Below are positions 35,859-45,238 of a stretch of DNA of 64,000 nucleotides, in pieces. A program made the translations under genes and the position numbers. The stretch is from Rubritalea marina DSM 17716 (GTDB lineage: Bacteria > Verrucomicrobiota > Verrucomicrobiia > Verrucomicrobiales > Akkermansiaceae). How positions within the stretch are numbered: the first letter of the stretch is position 1; each line of letters opens with the position of its first letter. The stretch spans positions 62,001 through 126,000 of the forward strand of contig NZ_KB899247.1 of assembly GCF_000378105.1 (NCBI RefSeq), written 5' to 3'. The notes below the pieces were generated by a model that ran no database searches, was not told the DNA's origin, and worked only from the letters and a program-made list of their open reading frames with translations.

Positions 35859-35894
35859 AAAAAAAGCCCGGCAAACTCTGTGAGCTGCCGGGCT
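35859..35894 (-). terminator. Intrinsic terminator of dxs
   Basis: A perfect 9-bp stem (35865-35873 with 35886-35894), 12-nt loop, and seven T on the minus strand (A-run 35859-35865). It lies 24 bp past the dxs stop and upstream of dnaX. Confidence 0.9.
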
Positions 35895-35917
35895 GATGAA
35901 ATTGATAGCAATGTGTC

Positions 35918-37816
35918 TCAGACGTGCTTGAGCACTTTGTCGACTGCGTTTTCGACCGTGACACCGTGAAGCTTGCGCAGGATGTCGATCTTGCCGTGCT
36001 CGACAAATGCATCTGGCCAGCCGATGCGTTCGACTTGAGTGTCGATGTTTGAATCATGCAGTAGCTCGATCACGCTGGCTCCAAAACCATTGCCGAGGAC
36101 GTGGTCTTCGAAGGTGCAGACCACCTTGGCATTGGAAGCTTGCTCTGAGATGGTCTTAGCATCGAGTGGCTTGATCCAGCGTGGGTTAATGAGGGTGACT
36201 GAGTAGCCCTTGGCTTCGAGGATGTCGCGGGTCTGTTCTGCCATTTCAAACATGTTGCCAAGTCCGATAAGGCAGACGTCTGTCCCTTGTTGTACGAGCT
36301 CAGCTTCACCAATCGTGAGTAATTGTGGCTCAGCTTTCGGCTTGGCTCCCACGCCTGCACCACGGGGGTAGCGGATGGCGGTTGGGCCGTCGTCGTATTG
36401 TGCCATGGTCCAGAGCATGTCGACGAATTCTTCTTCATCCTTCGGCTGCATGTGGATGATACCTGGGATGTGACGAAGGTAGCCGATGTCAAAGAGTCCG
36501 TGGTGGGTGGGGCCGTCGTCACCGGATAGGCCAGCGCGGTCCATGCACATTCTCACGGGGAGTTCCTGTAGCGCGATGTCATGGATGATCATGTCGTAGG
36601 CGCGCTGCATGAAGGTGGAGTAGATGGTGAGGAATGGACGCAGCTTTTCACAGGCGTGGCCGCATGCGAAGAGTGCGGCGTGTTCCTCAGCAATGCCGAC
36701 ATCAAAGTAGCGCTCGTTGAGCTCCTTTTTGAAGATGTCGAGCTTTGTGCCGCCGGGCATAGCCGCTGTGATGGCGGTGATTTTCTCGTCAGCCTTGGCG
36801 AAGTCGGTGAGGGCTCGGCCGAATACCTCTGAGTAGGTCGGGAGCGAGGCTGCAGCGGTGGAGCCGTCTTCAATCTTGTAGGCACCGAGGCCGTGAAATT
36901 TCCCAGGGTTGTCTAGTGCTGGAGTGTAGCCTCGACCTTTTTCTGTAATAATGTGGAGAATGACAGGTTCTTCTTGGTCGCGTAAGTATTCGAAGGTGTC
37001 GACGAGTAGCTGCACATTGTGGCCGTCGATCGGCCCGAAGTAGCGGATGCCAAATTCCTCAAAGACGACACTTGGGGCGAGGAGGTTTTTGGCACCTTGT
37101 TCGATCTTGTGTGCAAATTTACGAGCACCTGAGCCGCCTAGTTTTTCTAGGATGTCGGCAGTCTTGACGCGTACAGAAGAATAGGTGGAGCTTGTTTGAA
37201 GATCGTTGAAATAGCGGGCCAGAGCGCCAACATTTTTATCGATAGACCATTCATTGTCGTTGAGTACACAGATGAACTTTTTGGTGGCGTCAGAGATGTT
37301 GTTGAGAGCCTCTAGGGTCGTGCCGCAGGTGAAGGCAGCATCACCTGCCACTGCGACCACATCAAAGTCTTTCCCAGCGAGGTCTCGAGCGGAAGCCATG
37401 CCGAGTGCGGATGATACGGCGGTACCAGCGTGTCCCGCACCGTAGCAGTCATGCTCAGACTCAGTGCGCAGTAAAAAGCCGTTGAGACCTTGATAGGTTC
37501 TGATGGTGTGGATTTCGCTGGCGCGGCCAGTGAGCATCTTGTGGACGTAGCCTTGATGGGAAACATCAAAGGTGAATTTGTCCTCTGGTGAATGGAATAC
37601 GTAGTGGAGTGCAATGCTCAATTCGACCACGCCGAGGTTTGGCCCGAGGTGGCCACCTGTGACTGATAGACGAGAGATGAGAACATCGCGGATTTCTTGA
37701 GCAAGCTCAGGGAGCTCATCGCGTTGGAGTTTTTTGAGGTCATCCGGACCTTGGATGCTAGCGAGTAAGCGCGGGAGCGCGTTGTCGGGGTTAGAAGAGT
37801 CTGATCTCGTCGTCAT
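35918..37816 (-). CDS. dxs: 1-deoxy-D-xylulose-5-phosphate synthase
   Basis: A 632-residue thiamine diphosphate enzyme joining pyruvate and glyceraldehyde-3-phosphate, first step of the MEP isoprenoid pathway. FDVSHQGYVHKMLTGR, the TPP region AGDAAFTCGTTLEALNN...LNDNEWSI, and the catalytic glutamate in VGIAEEHAALFACG agree with Dxs. The TPP motif reads GDA where most Dxs have GDG; the metal-binding Asp stays. The frame continues to 37900, but the usual N-terminus MTTRSDSSNP starts at 37816. It overlaps the xseB end by 26 bp. Confidence 0.95.
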   Translation of the reverse strand: MTTRSDSSNPDNALPRLLASIQGPDDLKKLQRDELPELAQEIRDVLISRLSVTGGHLGPNLGVVELSIALHYVFHSPEDKFTFDVSHQGYVHKMLTGRASEIHTIRTYQGLNGFLLRTESEHDCYGAGHAGTAVSSALGMASARDLAGKDFDVVAVAGDAAFTCGTTLEALNNISDATKKFICVLNDNEWSIDKNVGALARYFNDLQTSSTYSSVRVKTADILEKLGGSGARKFAHKIEQGAKNLLAPSVVFEEFGIRYFGPIDGHNVQLLVDTFEYLRDQEEPVILHIITEKGRGYTPALDNPGKFHGLGAYKIEDGSTAAASLPTYSEVFGRALTDFAKADEKITAITAAMPGGTKLDIFKKELNERYFDVGIAEEHAALFACGHACEKLRPFLTIYSTFMQRAYDMIIHDIALQELPVRMCMDRAGLSGDDGPTHHGLFDIGYLRHIPGIIHMQPKDEEEFVDMLWTMAQYDDGPTAIRYPRGAGVGAKPKAEPQLLTIGEAELVQQGTDVCLIGLGNMFEMAEQTRDILEAKGYSVTLINPRWIKPLDAKTISEQASNAKVVCTFEDHVLGNGFGASVIELLHDSNIDTQVERIGWPDAFVEHGKIDILRKLHGVTVENAVDKVLKHV

Positions 37817-38072
37817 CTTGGGATGCAAGTGTGGATTGGGTAGAAGGTTGCTGCTCGTTTGCTGCAGGGCTATTGCTGCCAGTATTTTGAATCGTTTCAA
37901 GCCGCATTTTTGCGGCTTTCAGGGTGGATTCACATTGTTTGATAAGTTCTGCACCACGTTCGTAGTGGCTGATGAGTTCCTCGAGAGGGAGTTGATCAGA
38001 TTCCATTTGTTCCACAAGCTGATCAAGCTCAGCGAGTGATGATTCAAAGGGTTTAGCAGCTTTTTTCGCCAT
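37791..38072 (-). CDS. xseB: Exodeoxyribonuclease VII small subunit
   Basis: A 93-residue helical protein matching XseB: FESSLAELDQLVEQMESDQLPLEE is split by LISHYERGAELIKQCESTL, the family's two-helix core. It regulates the large nuclease subunit XseA, which is not in this window. The ATG at 38072 is used. The last 26 bp overlap the dxs start, so the pair is translationally coupled, as in many bacteria. Confidence 0.93.
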   Translation of the reverse strand: MAKKAAKPFESSLAELDQLVEQMESDQLPLEELISHYERGAELIKQCESTLKAAKMRLETIQNTGSNSPAANEQQPSTQSTLASQDDDEIRLF

Positions 38073-38107
38073 GGCTGAAGGATGGATGATGCTCTTTGAT
38101 TGGTCAA

Positions 38108-39889
38108 TCAATTGCGGGAAACATCTTCACGTGCGTAATAAAATGAGGGTTCGAAACGCGCGCTGATGAGTGGGTAGACGTACTTGTAGCTACCTTGGCT
38201 TGGACCGATCAATGGTGCGATAGCTGGGTTGTTGGCGAGGAGTTGGTTTTGTCGAACCTGGGTGAAGTTAGCCATCCATGGCGCGATGCAAAGGGCCGTT
38301 AGGTCCCTGTTTTTGTAGAGTGTTTGGGTGATGTCGAGGCCGCGGTAGCTGACGCCAGTGACGTGGAGTCCTGAGATCAATGAACCACGGCTCTCGGCTA
38401 CGGTTTCAAGTGCGGTGAGGTTTTTTGAGTTGATCGGTGTCCAGATTGCGCTGCGGTTTGCGTACCAAGCCACTGCCCATGGTTGGTCTGAGACGATGAG
38501 GTCCGTTTCCTTTGTCACTGCTCGTAGTTGGCTATTCAAGCTGAAGGCATGGACACCATTGACGACGGGGCTTTCGTTGCGGCTGCGCACTTGGTTTTTT
38601 ACTTTTAAGAAGAGAGGGGTAGCCGCGAGGATGGCGATGATAATCAGGTGGGTGTTGCCAAGGACGCCACCTTGGGTGCTGAGTGGTGAGCGGCTCCAGA
38701 TGATGCTTACCATGGCGATCCCATATGCAGTCATCAATGGAGCGAAGAGACCGTAGAGTAAGTTAGGCTCCAGGGGGCTCTTGGATAGGCCGTAGATGGA
38801 CATGCCGATGACGGCGAATACCCAAAGCAAGAGGATGCCCCAGCGGAAGTCTGCGATGGTTGCCCTTCTGAATGGGTGAACCAGGCAGAGGAAAAAAGCG
38901 GGAGCTAGCACGAGACCGCCGAGGTAGGTGGCGAGTTCGGTCACTTGGCGTAATGCTTCGTGGAGTGTCGCCGATAGGAGGTTTTTCACGTTGAAGCTCA
39001 CGTTGTCAATCTGGCGCATGGCGACATCGGCAGCGCCCTGAGCACCATGGATTGCATGGAATGCGGTGCCGAGAGGTTCACCAGTTTGCATCGTGTAGTA
39101 GACGATCGGGGGGGCGATGAACACCATGAATAGTGTGGCGCACCCGAGAGCCACCGCACCGCGAGGCTGGAAATAGAAGATGGCGAAGATCAGGTAGCCG
39201 ATGAAAATCCAAATCGTGAGCCAGTGAGTGAGGGCGAGGAGGCCAAAGAAAAAGGCTGCAAGCGTGGCGGTGAAGGTGGGGTTTAGTTCTGCTTTCTGAC
39301 GCTCTACAGATTTCCACACCAAGTACATGGCTGTCGAAAATAGGGTGAGCATGAGCATCTGAGGTAAGCCGGACTGGGCGATGGCCCAGTAGTCGCTGGA
39401 GGTGAGCATGATCACCGCAGTGACTGTTGCAATTTTGGTATCAAAGATGCGACTAATCAGTAGGAAGTTGATGCCAATGGCGATTAGGAAGAAAATCGAG
39501 CAAGTGATGGCGATCGCTTGATCTGGGATGTAAAACTTATCGTTCGGACCGAGCAGGTAGTTTTCTATGTCGTCCGCGCCGATCATTTTAAGGATACCGG
39601 CATTTACTAGGATGTTGAGTGGTGAGTGGTAGGTCTCTGGCATTTGGTGGAAATTGATTTCCTTGCCGTGATCTTGCAGTTGTTTGACCTGTTGGGGGCG
39701 GATGAACTTGGTGGTGTAGCCTTGTCCCTGGGCTACCTCACGTGCTACTTGAGCTTGGTCGATACCCGTTGGGCTGGTCAGGCCGTTGAAGTTGAAGGTG
39801 ACGTGATAGAGCATGATAGAAAGTGCTGCGATCACGAAGATTGCGCGGCCTATCAATGCCTGAGAGTGGTTTTTTACTAGATTGTTCAT
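38108..39889 (-). CDS. GT-C type membrane glycosyltransferase-like protein
   Basis: A 593-residue integral membrane protein with about 11 to 13 hydrophobic segments. After the first membrane helix an acidic loop (TGIDQAQVAREVAQGQGY) lies where GT39/GT83 enzymes carry the catalytic Asp. The C-terminal 150 residues form a periplasmic domain with DPWAVAWYANR-like features. Such proteins move sugars from lipid-linked donors to lipid A, protein or polymers; the acceptor here is unknown. Divergent placement relative to others is absent: it lies between the NtrC-type regulator and xseB on the same strand. Confidence 0.75.
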   Translation of the reverse strand: MNNLVKNHSQALIGRAIFVIAALSIMLYHVTFNFNGLTSPTGIDQAQVAREVAQGQGYTTKFIRPQQVKQLQDHGKEINFHQMPETYHSPLNILVNAGILKMIGADDIENYLLGPNDKFYIPDQAIAITCSIFFLIAIGINFLLISRIFDTKIATVTAVIMLTSSDYWAIAQSGLPQMLMLTLFSTAMYLVWKSVERQKAELNPTFTATLAAFFFGLLALTHWLTIWIFIGYLIFAIFYFQPRGAVALGCATLFMVFIAPPIVYYTMQTGEPLGTAFHAIHGAQGAADVAMRQIDNVSFNVKNLLSATLHEALRQVTELATYLGGLVLAPAFFLCLVHPFRRATIADFRWGILLLWVFAVIGMSIYGLSKSPLEPNLLYGLFAPLMTAYGIAMVSIIWSRSPLSTQGGVLGNTHLIIIAILAATPLFLKVKNQVRSRNESPVVNGVHAFSLNSQLRAVTKETDLIVSDQPWAVAWYANRSAIWTPINSKNLTALETVAESRGSLISGLHVTGVSYRGLDITQTLYKNRDLTALCIAPWMANFTQVRQNQLLANNPAIAPLIGPSQGSYKYVYPLISARFEPSFYYAREDVSRN

Positions 39890-39907
39890 GTGTCGGGAAA
39901 TGGATGC

Positions 39908-41353
39908 TTAGAGCTGATGCTGTTTGATTTTTCGCTGGAGGGTGCGTCTGCTGATCCCTAGCAATTCAGCTGCTTCTGTGCGGTTGTTTTGGGTTTGGCG
40001 CAATGCCGCTTGAATGGTGCTTAATTCAATCTCATGCAAATTGAAAGTATTTGATGCTGCTAGAGGCGATTTCTCGACGCCTAGAGCGGGGGCTGGGTGA
40101 GCTTCCGAATGCTTTGTGTCGTCGTTGATGTCGATGACGGGTGCCGACTGTTGTGCAAATTGTTGGATCTGCCACGGCAAGTTTTGTCTGCTGATTGAGT
40201 TGGTATTGCACATTACAACCCCGTGCTCGATGGCGGCGCGTAGTTCGCGGACGTTGCCCGGCCATGGGTAGGCGATGAGCGCTAACATGGCATCTTCGTC
40301 GATACGGTCTATGGCTTTGTCATTCTCGTGGGCGAGTTGTTTGAGGAATGCGTGGGCCAGGAGGGGGACATCGTCGCGCCGTTCTCTGAGCGCTGGCAGC
40401 TGGATGGGTACGACGTTGAGGCGGAAGAATAGGTCTTCGCGGAAGCTTCCATCCTGCACTAATTGCGCTAAATTTTTATTGGTGGCGGTAATGACTCGCA
40501 CGTCGACTGGGATGGAGGTGCTTGAGCCGACGCGTTCGATGTTTCGTTCGGAGAGCACGCGCAAGAGCTTGACCTGAGTAGCGGCATCGATTTCGCCAAT
40601 TTCATCGAGGAAGATGGTGCCTCCATTGGCTTGTTCGAAGCGTCCAATACGTTTCGTGGTGGCGCCGGTGAAGGCGCCTTTCTCATGCCCGAAGAGCTCG
40701 CTTTCCAGTAGTTGTGGTGAGAGCGCGGCGCAGTTGACGGTGACGATTGTGTTTTTGGGTCGCTTGCTGAGGCGGTGGATTTCATTGGCCACGACTTCTT
40801 TACCTGTTCCCGATTCACCTTCAATCATGATGGTGGCTTTGCTGGGGGCGATCTGTTCGATCGAGCGTTTTACCGCCTGCATGACCATGGAATTGCCGAT
40901 GAGTTTTCCTTGTGGGTTCGAGTGTTTGAGGGCGTCTTTGAGTTGGTTGTTTTCTTGGCTTAGCGCCAGGTTTTGTGACTCGAGTTTGCGGGTGCGGAGC
41001 GCGCGCTTTATCATGAGCTCGACCTCATCAATGTTGAGTGGCTTGGTGATAAAATCCCAGGCGCCGCGGCGCATGGCTTCCACGGCAGTGTCGACTGACC
41101 CGTAGGCGGTCATCATGATGGCGATTGGGGGATTGGGTAATTTCAGGATCTCGTCGAGGAGGTCCATGCCATTATCGCTTCCCATGCGCAGGTCAGTGAG
41201 CACCACCTGCATTGGTTCTTGGTTGAGGAGGTTCATCGCCTCGCGGATGTCGGAGGCGACATAGCAATCAAAGCTATCCTCTAAGGCCATGCGCAGCCCG
41301 TCGCGAGTGGCGCGTTCATCATCTACGATCAGAAGTGTGGCGTCGGTTTGCAT
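39908..41353 (-). CDS. NtrC-family sigma-54 response regulator
   Basis: A 481-residue regulator with three domains. A receiver domain (about 5-115) has the phospho-acceptor D54 in LTDLRMG and IAIMMTAYG. The AAA domain carries Walker A GESGTGKE (179-186) and GAFTGA (226-231), which contacts sigma-54. The C-terminal Fis-type helix-turn-helix (AAELLGISRRTLQRKIKQHQ) binds enhancer DNA. It shares a TAATG junction with the sensor kinase gene, so the two are translated together and are the cognate pair. Target genes are not visible. Confidence 0.95.
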   Translation of the reverse strand: MQTDATLLIVDDERATRDGLRMALEDSFDCYVASDIREAMNLLNQEPMQVVLTDLRMGSDNGMDLLDEILKLPNPPIAIMMTAYGSVDTAVEAMRRGAWDFITKPLNIDEVELMIKRALRTRKLESQNLALSQENNQLKDALKHSNPQGKLIGNSMVMQAVKRSIEQIAPSKATIMIEGESGTGKEVVANEIHRLSKRPKNTIVTVNCAALSPQLLESELFGHEKGAFTGATTKRIGRFEQANGGTIFLDEIGEIDAATQVKLLRVLSERNIERVGSSTSIPVDVRVITATNKNLAQLVQDGSFREDLFFRLNVVPIQLPALRERRDDVPLLAHAFLKQLAHENDKAIDRIDEDAMLALIAYPWPGNVRELRAAIEHGVVMCNTNSISRQNLPWQIQQFAQQSAPVIDINDDTKHSEAHPAPALGVEKSPLAASNTFNLHEIELSTIQAALRQTQNNRTEAAELLGISRRTLQRKIKQHQL

Positions 41354-42546
41354 TAGTGTGAATGATCTAAGTCGATGATGGGGGTGTCGTCGTGGTCCGT
41401 GAGCAAGAGTGGTGTGCGGTCACGGCTGGGCAGGTGGATACTGACGGTTGTGCCGACGCCAAGCTCACTTTGGATTTCTAGATCGCCGCCATGTTCGCGA
41501 ATGATGCGGCGCACCACGAGGAGCCCGAGGCCGGTGCCGGAGCTTTTGGTTGTCTTATAGGGTTCGTACATTGAGCCCATGTGCTCTGGGGAGATCCCAG
41601 AGCCGTTGTCGCAGATGCTCAGAACCACCTCGCTATCGCTTGCGTGTGAGCGGATGGTGATGTCGCCACCTGAGGCGGGGAGTGCCTGTGCTGCATTGCG
41701 GATGAGGTTGTAGAATGCCTGTTGGATTTGGTTGGCATCGAGGTTGAGTAAGGGGAGCTTGTCTGCGAGATCCAAGGTGACCTTCGCTTTGCGGTCGGAA
41801 AGTTCTGCGGCAAGTGACTCGAGGGTGCGCTCAAGGATCTGGTGGAGCTGGCTGGGCTCGCGGACGGGCGTGGTCGGGCGCACGGCATTGAGGAATTGTT
41901 TCAAGATCCCATCGAGACGCTTGATTTCCTGTTGGGCGGTGTCGAGGAGTTGCTGCAATGTCTCGTCGTCGGCTGCTGCTGATTTGGCTAACTTGCGGCG
42001 CAGTAATTGCAGGTGGATGTCGAGCGAATTGAGTGGGTTGCCAATCTCGTGGGCAACGCCAGCAGCGAGCATGGTGAGGATGTTGAGCTTCTCCGACTCG
42101 ATCTTCTCCTCGGTCTCGAGGGTCGACTGGGTGATGTCTCGAATCAAAATCACAAATCCAATGTGCTCATCTTTGCCTTCGATGTTGCCAATGATGGGTG
42201 AGGTGTAGAGGTTGAGCGTGAGCTGCTCGGGGTAGAAGACCTGGAGGTCGCGTACCGTGGTGGATTCTGGGTTGGCGATGTTCTCCCACTTGAGCCCGCG
42301 AATCGCATGTTGGATGTGGCTGCCTTGTAGCTTGCTGTGATCGATCCCGAAGAATTGGCAGGCCGAGTCGTTGGCATAGGTGATGACGCCTTCGGTGGAG
42401 AGGATGAAAATCCCTTCGCGTAGCGACTCAAACACATTCTCTAAGAAGCCTTTTTCACGCACCAAACGTGAGACGAGGTTTTGTACCTCGCTCGGGGAAA
42501 ATCGGTCTAAGCGTGTGATAAGCTTGTCGAGAAAGCCGTCTTTCAT
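41353..42546 (-). CDS. PAS-containing sensor histidine kinase
   Basis: A 397-residue kinase with no transmembrane segment. A PAS domain (about 35-140: NVFESLREGIFILSTEGVITY) precedes the dimerisation domain with the phospho-accepting H166 in AAGVAHEIGNPLNS, then the ATPase domain with N box NLIRNAAQALP, G1 ICDNGSGISPE, and G2 SGTGLGLLVV. The PAS domain implies a cytoplasmic signal, as in NtrB. Its stop overlaps the NtrC-type gene's start by one base (TAATG). An upstream TTG/ATG alternative is not needed. Confidence 0.95.
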   Translation of the reverse strand: MKDGFLDKLITRLDRFSPSEVQNLVSRLVREKGFLENVFESLREGIFILSTEGVITYANDSACQFFGIDHSKLQGSHIQHAIRGLKWENIANPESTTVRDLQVFYPEQLTLNLYTSPIIGNIEGKDEHIGFVILIRDITQSTLETEEKIESEKLNILTMLAAGVAHEIGNPLNSLDIHLQLLRRKLAKSAAADDETLQQLLDTAQQEIKRLDGILKQFLNAVRPTTPVREPSQLHQILERTLESLAAELSDRKAKVTLDLADKLPLLNLDANQIQQAFYNLIRNAAQALPASGGDITIRSHASDSEVVLSICDNGSGISPEHMGSMYEPYKTTKSSGTGLGLLVVRRIIREHGGDLEIQSELGVGTTVSIHLPSRDRTPLLLTDHDDTPIIDLDHSH

Positions 42547-42675
42547 AGCGTTTGTTGTGCGTCAAATTGGCACAGCGCCTATACAAGGCGATCGAGCGGT
42601 TAGTGTCAACCTCATCTGAAAATATCATCTTATCCGAAGGATTATCCAATTAGCATTGGCGACGGCATTCGACCA

Positions 42676-42915
42676 ATGTTGAACCGCAATGGTAGGGGGG
42701 GTCATGCAGGGGTGAAGAAGGGCTTCTCCTATGGTGAGACCGATGAGCTTGGCTACCGCGTGGTCAAAGATCCAGTGCACACCTATGACTTGCATGCCAC
42801 CATCCTGCATCTATTAGGCTACGACCATCGCAAACTTTCCGTGCCATTCCAAGGCCTAGAGCAAAAGCTCACCGGGGTGCACAAGGCGCATGTGATTGGC
42901 GATATTTTGGCCTAG
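42676..42915 (+). pseudogene. C-terminal relic of a DUF1501 gene
   Basis: About 80 codons match the C-terminal end of DUF1501 (sulfatase-like) proteins: [14 protein letters not shown], then [17 protein letters not shown] and a terminal GDILA before the stop. DUF1501 proteins are normally about 400-500 residues, so most of the gene is missing. The open frame continues upstream to 42604, but that sequence does not read as DUF1501, and no start with a ribosome site is seen. It sits in a 402-bp space between the sensor kinase and cutA, otherwise empty. DUF1501 genes are abundant in Verrucomicrobia and Planctomycetes, usually paired with DUF1800 or PSD1 genes. Confidence 0.75.
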
Positions 42916-42948
42916 TCGCAGGCGCTGCCATCGTCTAGCTTGCTGGGC

Positions 42949-43269
42949 ATGGAGGTGCAGCTGGTATTGGTCAATTTTCCGAATCGTAATCTTGCGAGAG
43001 AGATTGCAGGCAAGCTTATCGAGGCGAAGCTCGCCGCCTGTGTCAACCTCCTGCCGGGGGTGGAGTCGATCTACCAATGGGAAGGAAAGATTGAACGCGA
43101 AGAAGAGGTCACTGCTGTGATTAAAACCACGCCGGCAGCCTATGCTGAGCTGGAGGCAATGGTGCTCGAACTACATCCTTACGAATGCCCAGAGGTGATT
43201 AAGCTGGCTCTGGATGGTGGAGCCGAGACCTACCTCCAGTGGGTGCGAGATTCTGTGCAAGGCGCCTAA
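42949..43269 (+). CDS. cutA: CutA-type divalent-cation tolerance protein
   Basis: A 106-residue protein of the trimeric CutA1 family: VQLVLVNFPNRNLAREIAGKL, then AACVNLLPGVESIYQWEGKIE and ELHPYECPEVI. E. coli cutA affects copper tolerance, but the molecular role is unsettled. An in-frame TTG at 42940 precedes the ATG at 42949, which is used. The YheT-type hydrolase starts 5 bp after its stop, suggesting a two-gene operon. Confidence 0.95.
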   Translation: MEVQLVLVNFPNRNLAREIAGKLIEAKLAACVNLLPGVESIYQWEGKIEREEEVTAVIKTTPAAYAELEAMVLELHPYECPEVIKLALDGGAETYLQWVRDSVQGA

Positions 43270-43274
43270 GATTG

Positions 43275-44258
43275 ATGACAGCTCTTCCACAGACACTTCT
43301 GAGCTCATTTCGGCCACCCTGGTGGGCGAGGAGCCCGCATGTGCAGACGATCTTGCCGACCTTACTTCCAGCCAGTGGGCCGGACTTGAGAAAGCAACGG
43401 ATCGAATTGGATGACGGAGATTTTATTGACCTCGGGTGGTGTGAGGTGCCCGGCGCCGAGCGGGTGCTCGTGTTATTGCACGGGCTAGAAGGGGGGGCAG
43501 ATTCACCCTACGTGATGCGCCTGATGCGGGCTTGCCAAGAGCTAGGAGTCACCACTGTCCTACACCACCATCGATCATGCTCGGGAGAGCCGAATCGCTT
43601 GGCGCGCAGCTACCACAGTGGCGAGAGCGCGGACTTTCGTGTCAGCCTCGCCGCGGTGCAGCAGGCGATGCCCGATGCCGAAGTGATGGCCGTCGGCTAC
43701 AGCCTCGGCGGCAATGTCCTCGCCAAGCATCTTGGTGAAACGGGGGAGGATTCAGGTATATCCAAAGCGGTGGTGGTATCAGCTCCGCTGCAGCTCAGAG
43801 CCTGTGCCAAGCGCCTCGAATATGGATTCTCCAAGGTCTACCAACGTCACCTGATCAAGCGCCTCGTGGCCAAGACGGAAGAAAAGATCCAGCGCCCGAG
43901 CCTGAAAGGCACGATGCCGCTCGACCGAGACGCGTTGCTCCAGCTCAAGACCTTTCATGCCTTCGACGATGCCGTGACCGCGCCACTGCATGGCTTCGAC
44001 GATGTCTACGATTACTATCGACGCTCTAGTGGACTCCAGTTCCTCAAAGCGATCAGCACACCCACCTTGATCATGCACGCGATCGACGATCCCTTCATGA
44101 CCGATGAAGTCGTCCCGCATGAGAAGGAGCTCAGCGATCAGATCACCTACGAACTCTACCCACGCGGCGGCCACGTCGGCTTCATCGATGGTGGCACCCC
44201 ATGGAAGCCACAATTCATGCTCGAAACACGCGTGCTAGGTTTCCTCGGCATCCACTAG
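43275..44258 (+). CDS. YheT-family alpha/beta hydrolase
   Basis: A 327-residue hydrolase of the YheT/ABHD1-3 type. HGLEGGADSPYV gives the oxyanion region, the nucleophile S143 is in AVGYSLGGNVLA, the acid is in HAIDDPFM, and the histidine is in RGGHVGF. The N-terminal PPWWARSPHVQTILPTL motif is typical of the family. Substrates are unknown (esters or lipids). ATG at 43275 is chosen because it starts immediately after cutA and begins the family's N-terminus; a GTG at 43239 would overlap cutA. Confidence 0.92.
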   Translation: MTALPQTLLSSFRPPWWARSPHVQTILPTLLPASGPDLRKQRIELDDGDFIDLGWCEVPGAERVLVLLHGLEGGADSPYVMRLMRACQELGVTTVLHHHRSCSGEPNRLARSYHSGESADFRVSLAAVQQAMPDAEVMAVGYSLGGNVLAKHLGETGEDSGISKAVVVSAPLQLRACAKRLEYGFSKVYQRHLIKRLVAKTEEKIQRPSLKGTMPLDRDALLQLKTFHAFDDAVTAPLHGFDDVYDYYRRSSGLQFLKAISTPTLIMHAIDDPFMTDEVVPHEKELSDQITYELYPRGGHVGFIDGGTPWKPQFMLETRVLGFLGIH

Positions 44259-44284
44259 TGGGGACCTGCATCAGGTAGGTAGGC

Positions 44285-45217
44285 TTAACTTGTGCATCTG
44301 CATTTTGGAAAGTTGGCGCAGCCCCAGAATTGTTTTCCGACATTAGCACCGCGTTTGGCTTCTCTGTGGAGCATGGGAATTTGGCATTTGGGGCAGAGTG
44401 GGGCAGCTGTCTGAGCGGTTGCTTCATCCTCAACTATCTGTAGATTGTCTGGCGGACGGTTGCTGCTCAGGGGCGTGCCTGCACGCTTGGCCTGTGAGAC
44501 GCCTTGTGTTTGTGATGACACATTCTGTTTGCGAGTAATACTCTTTGGCGATGCATGCCTCCTCTCGTGTAATTGTCGCTTATGGGATATCGCAAGCTGC
44601 TTTTTGTCTGAGCTGGCGACTAGCTCGTCGAGCTGCTTGAGCGACGCAGTTAGGGTGTCTGATCTGAGGGTTTTTTCTTGATGAGCTTTGATAAATGCTA
44701 GGAGCCCTCGCTTCATCACGTTGGCTGGGAGCTTGGTTTTGAAGGTGCAGTCGCCAGTGAAGTAAATGATGTTGTGGAAATGATTTCGTTCGAGGCCTAA
44801 AAAACATTCTAGCGCACGAATGTGCAGCTGGTTTTGGTGTAAGGGGTTCTGGAATTTCGATTTCTTGCGATAGATTTGCTGGGTCCATTGCCGATGCTTC
44901 TCATCACCAAAGATCCAACCTTGGTAGTTTTTGGTCTCAATCACAAACAAGCCAAATCGGGATACCACCAGGTGGTCTACTTGAGTGCTGCCTTCGCCAT
45001 CAGGCCTATCCAGATAGAGATCGTGATACACTTTGTAATCTGCTGTAGGCAATCTCTTCAAACTACGATTCACCAACCCCTCGCCTATACGACCTTTAAT
45101 AGTCGGAAGGCTAAAGATCTCCTTTAGCACGAAGATCACCACAGCCAGAATAAGCATCCAGCCAAAATTGTCCCATATCGATTGAATGGAATTCTGCGTG
45201 ATATTTCCGATATTCAT
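44285..45217 (-). CDS. NERD-domain protein with C-terminal topoisomerase zinc finger
   Basis: A 310-residue protein. An N-terminal membrane helix (WMLILAVVIFVLKEIF) is followed by a NERD domain (about 38-150): GRIGEGLVNRSLKRLP, QVDHLVVSRFGLFVIETKN and GWIFG, which belong to a nuclease-related fold with a PD-(D/E)xK-like ETK. The C-terminus is a four-cysteine topoisomerase-type zinc ribbon (CPKCQIPMLHREA, then CANFPKC). NERD proteins are linked to DNA processing and are frequent in defence islands, but its activity is not proven here. Divergent from the R-M controller gene. Confidence 0.88.
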   Translation of the reverse strand: MNIGNITQNSIQSIWDNFGWMLILAVVIFVLKEIFSLPTIKGRIGEGLVNRSLKRLPTADYKVYHDLYLDRPDGEGSTQVDHLVVSRFGLFVIETKNYQGWIFGDEKHRQWTQQIYRKKSKFQNPLHQNQLHIRALECFLGLERNHFHNIIYFTGDCTFKTKLPANVMKRGLLAFIKAHQEKTLRSDTLTASLKQLDELVASSDKKQLAISHKRQLHERRHASPKSITRKQNVSSQTQGVSQAKRAGTPLSSNRPPDNLQIVEDEATAQTAAPLCPKCQIPMLHREAKRGANVGKQFWGCANFPKCRCTS

Positions 45218-45238
45218 GAGTGAAATACTTGTAAAATG

